A stretch of 21,304 bases of DNA, from the NCBI GenBank assembly GCA_041987265.1, contig JBHIWT010000040.1:1-21304 (forward strand). Reading direction: 5' to 3'. The notes below the pieces were generated by a model. The model had not been told where the DNA came from, made no database searches, and saw nothing but the letters and a program-made list of their open reading frames with translations. Positions 1 through 6,691 of the stretch are shown here, piece after piece. A program made the translations under genes and the position numbers. Source of the stretch: IH12 sp041987265. GTDB taxonomy: Bacteria > Pseudomonadota > Alphaproteobacteria > Caulobacterales > Hyphomonadaceae. Positions within the stretch are counted from its first letter, which is position 1. Each line of letters begins with the position of its first letter.

Positions 1-2
1 TC

Positions 3-320
3 GCGATCGCAGCCGGACACGATTGGCATACGCCCGCCTCACGTTTGCGCGCCACGCAATGGCTGGTGCGCCATCCGAAATGGCTGATCAAGCTGCAGGG
101 TTTCGCCGATGACCCTGGTTCCGACGCAGCCAATGTGCAGTTGTCCGACAAGCGGGCGAACGCGGTGATGGACTATCTGGCTTCCAAAGGCGTCGACCGG
201 CGCCGGATGTGGGCCAAGGGCTACGGCAAGGAACGCCTGGTGCGCAATTGCTCCGATCTCGCCTGCAAGGCCCAGAACCGGCGCGTTCAGGTCGTGCTGA
301 CCCCGGTCGTCGAAGGCTAG
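3..320 (+). CDS. OmpA/Pal-family C-terminal domain protein (5' end missing)
   Basis: This is the C-terminal part of an OmpA-like protein, the domain that binds peptidoglycan non-covalently in the periplasm. The frame is open from the left edge to a TAG at 318-320, so the gene starts outside the window. The visible 105 residues carry the family pattern: a beta strand ending in LQGFADDPGS (usually GHTDxxGS), then LSDKRANAVMDYLASKGV, then RMWAKGYGKE, and a final NRRVQVVL strand matching the usual NRRVEI. The Asp and Arg expected to hold diaminopimelate are present (FADD; NRR). A CSDLAC pair before the last strand could form a disulfide. The N-terminal part, which would show whether this is an outer-membrane barrel, a lipoprotein or a motor protein, is not visible. 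The domain call is secure; the full identity is not. Confidence 0.85.
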   Translation, partial: AIAAGHDWHTPASRLRATQWLVRHPKWLIKLQGFADDPGSDAANVQLSDKRANAVMDYLASKGVDRRRMWAKGYGKERLVRNCSDLACKAQNRRVQVVLTPVVEG

Positions 321-342
321 TTCCAAACAACCGACCCAACAG

Positions 343-374
343 AAAACCCCGGCGCGAAACCGCGCCGGGGTTTT
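343..374. terminator. Bidirectional rho-independent terminator between OmpA-like gene and fadB
   Basis: A perfect 10-bp GC stem (CCCCGGCGCG at 347-356 with CGCGCCGGGG at 361-370) closes on an AAAC loop. It is flanked by AAAA on the left and TTTTT on the right, so it has a U-tract on either strand. It lies between the convergent stops at 320 and 399 and can end both transcripts. Confidence 0.9.
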
Positions 375-398
375 TCGTTGTTGTCTGCTGACGCCGCC

Positions 399-2618
399 CT
401 AGGCGGCCTTCGCTTCCTGATCTGCCGGCGGGAAACGCGAATAGAAGGTTTCGCCATTCGCCGCCATGTCCCGCAGCAACTGGTTCGGACGGAAGCGATC
501 GCCATAGGCGTCCGCCAGCCGGTCGCACTCGGCGACGAATTCCTTGATCCCGACCTTCATGTCCATGAACGAGCATGCGCCGCCGGAATAGGGCGCAAAG
601 CCCCACGCCAGGATCGAACCGATATCCGCATCGCGCGCGTCGGTGATGACGCCTTCTTCGAAGCAGCGCGCCACCTCGACACACTGGCGGTAAAGCAGGC
701 GCTTGATCAGCTCGGTCTTCATTTCCGGCGGACACTCATCCACCTTCACGTCCATCTTCTCGCTCAGGCCCGGCCAGATCCGGTCCGTCCGGCCCTTGTC
801 GCTGTAGTCGTAGAAGCCCTTGCCGTCCTTGCGGCCGACCCGCCCCTCGCTCTCGACAATCCAGGCCACCAGCGCGCCAACCGGATCGTCATCGTAAGAC
901 TGCCCGGCGACCTTCGCCGACTCCCGACCAATCTTCAGCATCGTGTCGATACCGACCGAGTCGGAAACTTCCAGCGGTCCCATCGGCATGCCCGACATCC
1001 GCCCGACATTCTCGATGATCGCTGGCGCAATGCCCTCGGTCAGCATGGTCATGCCTTCCTGCGGATAGGTGCCGAACACGCGCGAAGTGTAGAACCCGCG
1101 ATGGTCCGCGACCGCCACGGGCGTCTTGCGGATCTTGAGAACGTAATCGATCGTCTTGGCGAGCGTTTCCTGCGTCGTCTGCTCACCCATGATGATCTCG
1201 ACCAGCCCCATCCGCTCAACCGGCGAGAAGAAGTGGATGCCGATGAAGTTCTCCGGACGCTTTGACGCCTTCGCCAGTCCGGTAATCGGCAGCGTTGAGG
1301 TGTTCGTCCCCATCACGGCGTCATCGCCGATCTGCGCTTCGATCTGCTCGGTCACCTTCGCCTTGATTTCCGGGTTCTCGAACACGGCCTCGACCACCAG
1401 ATCGGCGCCCTTGGCCTCGTCATAATTGGTGGTCGGCTTGATCCGCGCCAGGATCTCGTCAGCCTTCTCCTGCGTGATCTTTCCGCGCGATACGTCCTTG
1501 TCGAGAATGCGCTTGGAATAGGCCACGCCCTTTTCCGCCGCTTCCTGTTTGACATCCAGCAGGATCGTCTCGATGCCCGCTTTCGCCTGCACATAGGCGA
1601 TGCCGGCGCCCATCAGGCCCGCGCCAATCACGGCGACCTTGTTGATCTCGTACGGCGCCACGCCCGCCGGACGCGACGCGCCCTTTGACAGCGCCTGCAT
1701 CGAAAGGAACAGCGAACGCACCATCCCCTTGGCTTCCGGCGTCATCAGCGTCTTCAGGAAGTAGCGGCTCTCGATCCGCAGGCCGTTGTCGATCGGCACC
1801 GACAGGCCCTCATAGACGCACGACAGGATATGCTTTTGCGCCGGGTAGTTGTTCCAGGTCTCTTTCGCCAGCATCGCCGGCCCGACGGAAAAGATCTGAC
1901 GTCCCATTGGCGATTCAGGTCCGCCGCCCGGAATGCGGTATTTCGGCATGTCCCACGGCGCCTTGGCGTTGGGGTTCGCCTTCACCCATTCCTTGGCCTT
2001 GGCCACCAGTTCAGCCGTCGGCGCGGTGTCGTGAATGACGCCCAGACCCTTGGCCTCTTCAGGTTTCATCGACTTGCCCTGCAACAGGAAGGGCGCAGAA
2101 GCCTGCACGCCGATCAGGCGCGGCAAACGCTGTGTGCCGCCGCCGCCCGGCAGCAGTCCGACCTTGGCTTCCGGCAGGCCCAGCTGCAGCTTCGGATTGT
2201 CATTGGCTGCAATGCGGTAATGGCACGCCAGCGTGATCTCCAGACCGCCGCCCAGCGCCAGGCCGTTGATCGCGGCCGCCACCGGCTTGCCGCAGGTTTC
2301 CATCTCACGCAGCGTCTTGTTCAGCGCATAGGTCCGGTCGAACGCTTCGCGCAGCGCAGCTTCAGGATCCGAGCCGCCGGCAGACGGCGCCATCGATCCG
2401 CCGCCAAGCCCTTCCAGGTCGGCGCCGGCGCAGAACCCGCTCGCCTTGCCGCTGGTGATCACCAGTCCCTTGATCGCATCGTCCGACGACACCTTGGCCA
2501 CGATCTCTGCAATATCCGCCATCACCTGCGGCCCGATCGTGTTCATCGACTTGCCGGGCACATCGAACGTCGCCAGAGCAACCCCGTCGCCATCGACCTC
2601 AAACTTGAACGTTTCCAT
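399..2618 (-). CDS. fadB: FadB/FadJ-type multifunctional enoyl-CoA hydratase / 3-hydroxyacyl-CoA dehydrogenase
   Basis: This fused enzyme performs the hydration and NAD-dependent oxidation steps of fatty-acid beta-oxidation in the cytoplasm and would partner the adjacent thiolase. The N-terminal crotonase domain (about 1-190) has GFCAGADL, then NGLALGGGLE with Glu127 and LPEAKVGLLPG with Glu150. These match the two catalytic glutamates of E. coli FadB. The dehydrogenase half starts near residue 327 with the nucleotide-binding loop GAGLMGAGIA (332-341) and carries the catalytic His462 in GIHFFSPVERMG; a 3HCDH C-terminal domain follows. The length, 739 aa, fits the family. I chose the ATG at 2618 because it begins MET-Phe-Lys like relatives and follows the TAA of the preceding small gene by one base (TAAGATG), with AGGA eight bases upstream. 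An in-frame ATG at 2651 would add 11 unlikely residues. Whether it is closer to fadB or fadJ cannot be decided by eye. Confidence 0.93.
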   Translation of the reverse strand: METFKFEVDGDGVALATFDVPGKSMNTIGPQVMADIAEIVAKVSSDDAIKGLVITSGKASGFCAGADLEGLGGGSMAPSAGGSDPEAALREAFDRTYALNKTLREMETCGKPVAAAINGLALGGGLEITLACHYRIAANDNPKLQLGLPEAKVGLLPGGGGTQRLPRLIGVQASAPFLLQGKSMKPEEAKGLGVIHDTAPTAELVAKAKEWVKANPNAKAPWDMPKYRIPGGGPESPMGRQIFSVGPAMLAKETWNNYPAQKHILSCVYEGLSVPIDNGLRIESRYFLKTLMTPEAKGMVRSLFLSMQALSKGASRPAGVAPYEINKVAVIGAGLMGAGIAYVQAKAGIETILLDVKQEAAEKGVAYSKRILDKDVSRGKITQEKADEILARIKPTTNYDEAKGADLVVEAVFENPEIKAKVTEQIEAQIGDDAVMGTNTSTLPITGLAKASKRPENFIGIHFFSPVERMGLVEIIMGEQTTQETLAKTIDYVLKIRKTPVAVADHRGFYTSRVFGTYPQEGMTMLTEGIAPAIIENVGRMSGMPMGPLEVSDSVGIDTMLKIGRESAKVAGQSYDDDPVGALVAWIVESEGRVGRKDGKGFYDYSDKGRTDRIWPGLSEKMDVKVDECPPEMKTELIKRLLYRQCVEVARCFEEGVITDARDADIGSILAWGFAPYSGGACSFMDMKVGIKEFVAECDRLADAYGDRFRPNQLLRDMAANGETFYSRFPPADQEAKAA

Positions 2619-2619
2619 C

Positions 2620-2841
2620 TTACTCATCCTTCGTGGGCGCTGCGCCCTCATCCGATGCGGCCTCAGCCGCCGCTTTCGCCTTCGCCTTGTCCGCGGATCC
2701 CAACGCCGCGCCGAGCCCGGCGCCGATCGCGATCCCGCAACCGATCCCCAGTGCGAGATTGTCGATCGCTACGCCAAACGCAGAACCGACGCCCACACCA
2801 AGAGCGATCCCGACGCCCGCCTTGGACGTCGAAGCCGCCAT
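2620..2841 (-). CDS. Small glycine-zipper membrane protein inside the beta-oxidation operon
   Basis: A 73-residue protein encoded between thiolase and fadB. Two glycine/alanine-rich hydrophobic stretches (about residues 8-27 and 29-49), separated by a DNLA turn, contain repeated GxxxG spacing (GVGIALGVGVGS, GIGCGIAIGAGLG). This pattern lets transmembrane helices pack closely. The last 24 residues form a charged, Lys/Ala/Glu-rich soluble tail. The start is set by context: its ATG overlaps the thiolase TGA (TGATG at 2839-2843) and its TAA sits one base before the fadB ATG. This double coupling is strong evidence that it is translated. Similar small glycine-zipper proteins occur widely without an assigned role. 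A membrane tether or regulator for the beta-oxidation enzymes is only an inference from position. Confidence 0.75.
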   Translation of the reverse strand: MAASTSKAGVGIALGVGVGSAFGVAIDNLALGIGCGIAIGAGLGAALGSADKAKAKAAAEAASDEGAAPTKDE

Positions 2842-4046
2842 CAGACCCGCTCGATCACTGTGGCCGTGCCCATACCGGCGCCGACACACAGCGTCGTCAG
2901 CGCGGTTTCCTTATCCGAGCGCTCCAGCTCGTCGAGCACGGTGCCGAGGATCATGCCGCCGGTCGCGCCCAGCGGGTGACCCATGGCGATCGCGCCGCCG
3001 TTCACGTTCATCTTCTCATGCGGAATGCTCAGCGCCTGCATCATCCGCAGCACGACAGACGCGAAAGCCTCGTTGAGCTCGTAGAGGTCGATGTCGCCGA
3101 CTTCCATGCCCAGCTTCTTCAGGACCTTCTTGGTCACTTCCGCCGGGCCGGTCAGCATGATCGACGGCTCGGACCCGATGGACGCGAAACCCTTGATCCG
3201 CGCCCGCGGCTTCAGGCCCAGCTTCTCGCCCATTTCCTTCGAGCCGATCAGCACGGCGGACGCGCCATCGACAATCCCGGACGAATTGCCCGGCGTGTGC
3301 ACGTGGTTGACCTTCTCGACTTCCGGATAGCGCTGCTGGATCACGGAATCGAAGCCCATGTCGCCCATCATCTGGAACGACGGCGACAACGCGCCCAGCG
3401 ATTGCATCGATGCGTCACCGCGCACTGTCTCGTCGTGATCAAGGATGGTTAGACCGATCTGATCCTTCACCGGCACGACCGATTTCTTGAACCGACCTTC
3501 GCTCCACGCCTTCGCGGCGCGCTTCTGGCTCTCGACCGAATAGGTGTCGACGTCGTCGCGCGAGAAACCGTACTTGGTCGCGATCACGTCGGCTGAAACG
3601 CCCTGCGGCACGAAGTAGGACTTCATCGCGATCTCCGGGTTCGTCGCCCACGCGCCGCCGCTCGATCCCATCGGCACCCGCGACATCGCCTCGACGCCGC
3701 CGCCGATCGCCATGTCGGCCTCGCCCGTCATCACCTTGGCCGCCGCAATGTTGCAGGCTTCCAGACCCGAGGCGCAGAACCGGTCGACCTGAACGCCGCC
3801 GGTCGTCTCGGCGTATCCGGCGTTCATCACCGCGATCCGCGCGATATCCGAACCCTGTTCGCCAACCGGCGACACACACCCAAGGATCACATCGTCGACC
3901 TTCGACGTATCGAGATCGTTGCGATCCTTGATCGCCTGCAGGGCTTGTGTAGCCAGCTGCAACGCCGTGATCTCGTGCAGCGAGCCGCTCGACTTGCCCT
4001 TGCCGCGGGGCGTCCGCACCGCATCGTAGATATATGCCTCAGCCAT
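2841..4046 (-). CDS. fadA: Acetyl-CoA C-acyltransferase (thiolase), FadA/FadI type
   Basis: Thiolase of 401 aa that cleaves 3-ketoacyl-CoA with free CoA, the last step of a beta-oxidation turn. The N-terminus (AYIYDAVRTPRGK) is typical of the family. The nucleophile is Cys91 in DRFCASGLEA. The second catalytic pair is His357 in GGAIAMGHPLGATG and Cys387 in LCVGAGMG. All three residues are present, so it should be active. The ATG at 4046 is preceded by AGAGGA with a 7-base spacer; a GTG directly upstream (4049) is possible but gives no better spacing. It lies 63 bases downstream of the acyl-CoA dehydrogenase and overlaps the next gene by one base. Lying just upstream of a FadB-type enzyme favours a degradative FadA/FadI role over a biosynthetic PhaA-type role. 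Confidence 0.92.
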   Translation of the reverse strand: MAEAYIYDAVRTPRGKGKSSGSLHEITALQLATQALQAIKDRNDLDTSKVDDVILGCVSPVGEQGSDIARIAVMNAGYAETTGGVQVDRFCASGLEACNIAAAKVMTGEADMAIGGGVEAMSRVPMGSSGGAWATNPEIAMKSYFVPQGVSADVIATKYGFSRDDVDTYSVESQKRAAKAWSEGRFKKSVVPVKDQIGLTILDHDETVRGDASMQSLGALSPSFQMMGDMGFDSVIQQRYPEVEKVNHVHTPGNSSGIVDGASAVLIGSKEMGEKLGLKPRARIKGFASIGSEPSIMLTGPAEVTKKVLKKLGMEVGDIDLYELNEAFASVVLRMMQALSIPHEKMNVNGGAIAMGHPLGATGGMILGTVLDELERSDKETALTTLCVGAGMGTATVIERV

Positions 4047-4053
4047 CACTCGA

Positions 4054-4059
4054 TCCTCT
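4054..4059 (-). promoter_or_regulatory. Ribosome binding site of the thiolase gene
   Basis: AGAGGA on the - strand, seven bases before the ATG at 4046. It favours that start over the adjoining GTG at 4049. Confidence 0.6.
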
Positions 4060-4109
4060 GTCGGAAGTTCCGGGCGAAACTGGCCGCCCCAAAAGCCATT
4101 TCAAATCAA

Positions 4110-5894
4110 CTAAAAAGCATCCGCCGGCAGCGCCATGACGGTGTCCGCGCCGGTCTTTACCTTTGCGACATGTGACGCGGCGTCAGGCAAGACCCGGCGG
4201 AAGAAATACTCGGCAGTCGCAAGCTTATGCTTATAGAACGGATCGCCGCTGTCGAGCTTCTCACGGGCGGCGGCGGCCATGCGGCCCCAGATGAGACCCA
4301 TCGCCGTCAGCCCGAACAATTCCAGGTAATCGTGGCTCGCCGCGCCGGCATTGTCGAAGTTCGACATCCCGTTCTTCATCAGCCACATCGTGGCGTCGCG
4401 CAGATGCCCGAGCGACTCCTTCATGCCCTCCACATAGAGCGCCATGGCCTCGTCGCTCTCATGGGTCGAGCAGAAATCCTCAACGTCGCTGAAGAACTGG
4501 AACACGGCCCGTCCGCCATTGGCCGCCAGCTTGCGCCCGACCAGGTCCAGCGCCTGAATGCCGTTCGTTCCTTCATAGATCATCGAGATGCGCGCATCGC
4601 GCAGCGTCTGTTCAATCCCCTGCTCGCGCGTGAACCCGGCGCCGCCATGCAGTTGCAGCGAGTCGGAAACTGCCTGCACGCCATGCCCGGTGAAGAACGC
4701 CTTGATCACCGGCGTCATCAGACCCATCCGGTCTTCAGCCTGCTGACGCGTCGTCTCGTCCGGCGCCACCTCGGCAAGATCCGCCTGCACCGCCATCCAG
4801 TAGGCGAAAGCCCGGGCGCCTTCCACGAACGCCTTGGTGTCCATCAGCATCCGCCGCACGTCCGGGTGCACGATGATCGGATCGGCCGGCTTGTCGGGTT
4901 CCTTGGCGCCGGTGATCGAACGCCCCTGCAGCCGCTCGCGCGCAAACTCGGCGGCGCCCTGATAGGCCAGTTCCGCCTGCGCAAGGCCCTGCATGCCGAC
5001 GCCGAGGCGCGCCTCGTTCATCATCACGAACATCGTCCGCATGCCCTTGTGCGGCTCGCCGACGAGATATCCCGTCGCTTCCTCATAGTGCATCACGCAG
5101 GTCGCGTTGCCGTGGATGCCCATCTTCTCTTCAAGACCGCCGCACTGATAGCCGTTGCGCTCACCCAGCGAGCCGTCTTCCTTCACCATGAATTTCGGCA
5201 CGATGAAGAGCGAGATACCCTTGATGCCCTCCGGCGCGCCCTCGATCCGCGCCAGCACCAGCTGGATGATGTTCTCCGCAAGGTCCTGCTCGCCGCCGGA
5301 AATCCAGATCTTCTGGCCGGAAATCTTGTAGGTGCCATCGTCCTGCGGAACCGCCTTGGTCCGGATCAGACCGAGGTCCGTACCGCACTGCGGCTCGGTC
5401 AGGTTCATCGTGCCCGACCATTCGCCCGACGCCAGTTTCGGCAGATAGGTGTTCTTCAACTCGTCCGACGCGCCCTGCGCAATCGCCTCATAAGCGCCGC
5501 GCGTCAGGCCCGGATACATCGCGAACGCCATGTTGGCGGCCGAGCACATCTCCGAAAACGCCATCGCGACGACTTTCGGCATGCCCTGCCCGCCATATTC
5601 CGGATCGGTCGACATCGACATCCAGCCGCCCTCGACCATCTGTCTGTAGGCGTCGGGAAAGCCATCCGGCGTCTTCACCGAACCGTCGTCATTGCGCACA
5701 CAGCCCTGCCGGTCGCCGACGACATTCAATGGCGCCAACACTTCGGAAGCGAACTTGCTGCCGCCGTCCAGGACAGCGTCGACAACGTCGCGCGAAGCTT
5801 CGGAAAACAGTTTCAGGTTCGAATGCTGCTCGATTTCCAGCAAGTCGTAGAGCACAAACGACATATCGCGCAGCGGCGCCTTGTAACCCGCCAT
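4110..5894 (-). CDS. Acyl-CoA dehydrogenase with C-terminal extension domain (~594 aa class)
   Basis: FAD-dependent dehydrogenase catalysing the first step of beta-oxidation, acyl-CoA to trans-2-enoyl-CoA. At 594 aa it belongs to the long class with a C-terminal acetyl-CoA-dehydrogenase-like domain (PF12806 type, about residues 470-590) rather than the ~380-aa class. Visible landmarks are MNLTEPQCGTDLG (163-175) in the substrate/flavin region, KIWISGGEQ (195-203), the flavin-contact stretch LQLHGGAGF (413-421) and the catalytic Glu441 in IYEGTNGIQALD. All of these are intact. The start at 5894 begins MAGYKAPLRDMSF, typical for the family. It is probably the first structural gene after merR, from which it is separated by 117 bases. 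Chain-length preference cannot be read from the sequence. Confidence 0.92.
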   Translation of the reverse strand: MAGYKAPLRDMSFVLYDLLEIEQHSNLKLFSEASRDVVDAVLDGGSKFASEVLAPLNVVGDRQGCVRNDDGSVKTPDGFPDAYRQMVEGGWMSMSTDPEYGGQGMPKVVAMAFSEMCSAANMAFAMYPGLTRGAYEAIAQGASDELKNTYLPKLASGEWSGTMNLTEPQCGTDLGLIRTKAVPQDDGTYKISGQKIWISGGEQDLAENIIQLVLARIEGAPEGIKGISLFIVPKFMVKEDGSLGERNGYQCGGLEEKMGIHGNATCVMHYEEATGYLVGEPHKGMRTMFVMMNEARLGVGMQGLAQAELAYQGAAEFARERLQGRSITGAKEPDKPADPIIVHPDVRRMLMDTKAFVEGARAFAYWMAVQADLAEVAPDETTRQQAEDRMGLMTPVIKAFFTGHGVQAVSDSLQLHGGAGFTREQGIEQTLRDARISMIYEGTNGIQALDLVGRKLAANGGRAVFQFFSDVEDFCSTHESDEAMALYVEGMKESLGHLRDATMWLMKNGMSNFDNAGAASHDYLELFGLTAMGLIWGRMAAAAREKLDSGDPFYKHKLATAEYFFRRVLPDAASHVAKVKTGADTVMALPADAF

Positions 5895-5961
5895 AACACC
5901 CAGACCTTTCTTTCACCCACAATTCGCGCGCGCCACAATGTAACGCGCGCCAGTCTCCCCT

Positions 5962-5990
5962 GATCCGGCCGCCGTCATCGGCGCCGGATC
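5962..5990 (-). other. Strong hairpin in the merR-acyl-CoA dehydrogenase gap
   Basis: GATCCGGC (5962-5969) pairs with GCCGGATC (5983-5990). Inside it, GCCG (5971-5974) pairs with CGGC (5979-5982) around a TCAT loop, leaving one bulged C at 5970. The stem is twelve base pairs with no following U-tract. It lies just after the merR stop on the - strand. It may protect or attenuate the transcript between regulator and dehydrogenase. The structure is seen; the role is inferred. Confidence 0.6.
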
Positions 5991-6011
5991 ACGTCCGTTG
6001 CTGAACTGCCC

Positions 6012-6470
6012 TCAGGACTCAGCCGAGGCCACGCCGCCATCCAGGCCGGCTCGCGCAACGCGCTCGTAGGCCCGCGCCGACTGCTCGACTTCATCGCCCG
6101 GTCCCATATCGGCCAGCTTCTGCTCCAGCCATTTGATCCCGTCATTCAGCGACGTCAGCGAGCCCTCGATATCCGCCTTCTGCTTGTTCAACAGGCGGAC
6201 CTGATCGCGCGATTTCTTCAACGCCAGCTTAAGCTGGGCGCGATGTCCGTCGAGTTTGTAGAGATCAAGCATTTCCCGGATATCGGACAACGAGAATCCC
6301 ACGCTTTTGCCTTGAAGAATCAGTTTCAAACGCGCCCGGTCACTCGACGAATAGACCCGGTTAAGTCCATCGCGCGTCGGACTGAGCAAACCCTTGTCCT
6401 CATAAAACCTAAGGGCGCGCGGCGTTACCGCAAATTCACGCGCCAGCTCGCTGATCGTGCAGTTCTGCAT
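6012..6470 (-). CDS. MerR-family transcriptional regulator of the beta-oxidation cluster
   Basis: Regulator of 152 aa. The N-terminal winged helix-turn-helix (about 5-72) reads ISELAREFAVTPRALRFYED followed by KGLLSP and NRVYS, the classic MerR DNA-binding signature. A coiled-coil dimerisation helix (about 80-120, rich in K, Q, L) follows, then a short tail. The metal-binding cysteine pattern of MerR/CueR/ZntR is absent: the only Cys is Cys4, so a metal sensor is unlikely. Family members lying next to acyl-CoA dehydrogenases in proteobacteria (LiuR-like) respond to acyl-CoA intermediates and control branched-chain amino acid or fatty-acid degradation. By position this protein probably controls the downstream dehydrogenase/thiolase/fadB genes. 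It is divergent from podJ. The start is well supported by GGAGG six bases upstream. Confidence 0.88.
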   Translation of the reverse strand: MQNCTISELAREFAVTPRALRFYEDKGLLSPTRDGLNRVYSSSDRARLKLILQGKSVGFSLSDIREMLDLYKLDGHRAQLKLALKKSRDQVRLLNKQKADIEGSLTSLNDGIKWLEQKLADMGPGDEVEQSARAYERVARAGLDGGVASAES

Positions 6471-6475
6471 TTAAT

Positions 6476-6480
6476 CCTCC
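6476..6480 (-). promoter_or_regulatory. Ribosome binding site of the merR gene
   Basis: A perfect GGAGG on the - strand lies five bases before the ATG at 6470. It fixes the merR start and is the strongest Shine-Dalgarno in the window. Confidence 0.8.
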
Positions 6481-6539
6481 CAAATCGCCGGCTTAGCGGC
6501 CTCTATTCTGTCGAGAGGCTCATGTGTTGCCGGCATGCA

Positions 6540-6569
6540 ACTGTAATCCCGGCCTAACCCTTGGGTCAA
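6540..6569 (-). promoter_or_regulatory. Candidate merR promoter overlapping a palindrome
   Basis: On the - strand TTGACC (6569-6564) and TACAGT (6545-6540) are separated by 18 bases, a fair match to a housekeeping -35/-10 pair about 70 bases before the merR ATG. The -35 lies within the perfect palindrome GTCAATTGAC (6565-6574). This is a plausible place for autoregulation or for control shared with podJ. It was found by eye only. Confidence 0.35.
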
Positions 6570-6574
6570 TTGAC
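6565..6574. promoter_or_regulatory. 10-bp palindrome GTCAATTGAC in the merR/podJ divergent region
   Basis: This is a perfect dyad, with TTGAC reading outward on both strands, located 95 bases from merR and 118 bases from podJ. It could be an operator, or two back-to-back -35 elements. No regulator can be assigned from the sequence. Confidence 0.35.
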
Positions 6575-6602
6575 GCCGAGTACGGTTTGCTCACGAGTTT
6601 TG

Positions 6603-6625
6603 GGCCCGGACGTCCTTAACGGGCC
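6603..6625. promoter_or_regulatory. Inverted repeat in the podJ leader
   Basis: GGCCCG (6603-6608) and CGGGCC (6620-6625) flank an 11-base loop and are followed by TTT. It sits 67 bases before the podJ ATG. It could form a weak hairpin in the podJ 5' UTR or serve as a dyad binding site. The evidence is modest. Confidence 0.3.
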
Positions 6626-6676
6626 TTTCACCAACTGGCTTCCATCAATGAATTACGACAGCCTCCTGTCGGTGAC

Positions 6677-6681
6677 GATTC
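6677..6681. promoter_or_regulatory. Single GANTC (CcrM methylation) site just before podJ
   Basis: GATTC lies 10 bases before the podJ ATG and is the only GANTC in the 221-bp merR/podJ intergenic region. In Caulobacterales GANTC is methylated by CcrM, and methylation state with GcrA tunes cell-cycle promoters, including some polarity genes. A single 5-mer can occur by chance, and this one lies very close to the start codon. Confidence 0.35.
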
Positions 6682-6685
6682 GGAG
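6682..6685 (+). promoter_or_regulatory. Ribosome binding site of podJ
   Basis: GGAG lies six bases before the ATG at 6692. It supports that start, which also gives the conserved PodJ N-terminus. Confidence 0.6.
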
Positions 6686-6691
6686 CCAGAG

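Noticed and set aside
378..1265. Long + strand open frame antisense to fadB
   Set aside because: It is Arg/His-rich with no domain, and lies opposite a gene with all catalytic residues. GC-rich codon bias opens antisense frames.
1830..3452. 540-codon + strand open frame across fadB, the small gene and thiolase
   Set aside because: It spans three real genes on the other strand and is rich in RHQ with no recognisable motif; it is a shadow frame.
4227..5963. 578-codon + strand open frame antisense to the acyl-CoA dehydrogenase
   Set aside because: Its composition is a mirror of the dehydrogenase codons, with no motif or ribosome binding site.
6616..6620. TTAAC as half of a CtrA box before podJ
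   Set aside because: There is no second TTAA at the required seven-base spacing, and a single half-site is expected by chance.
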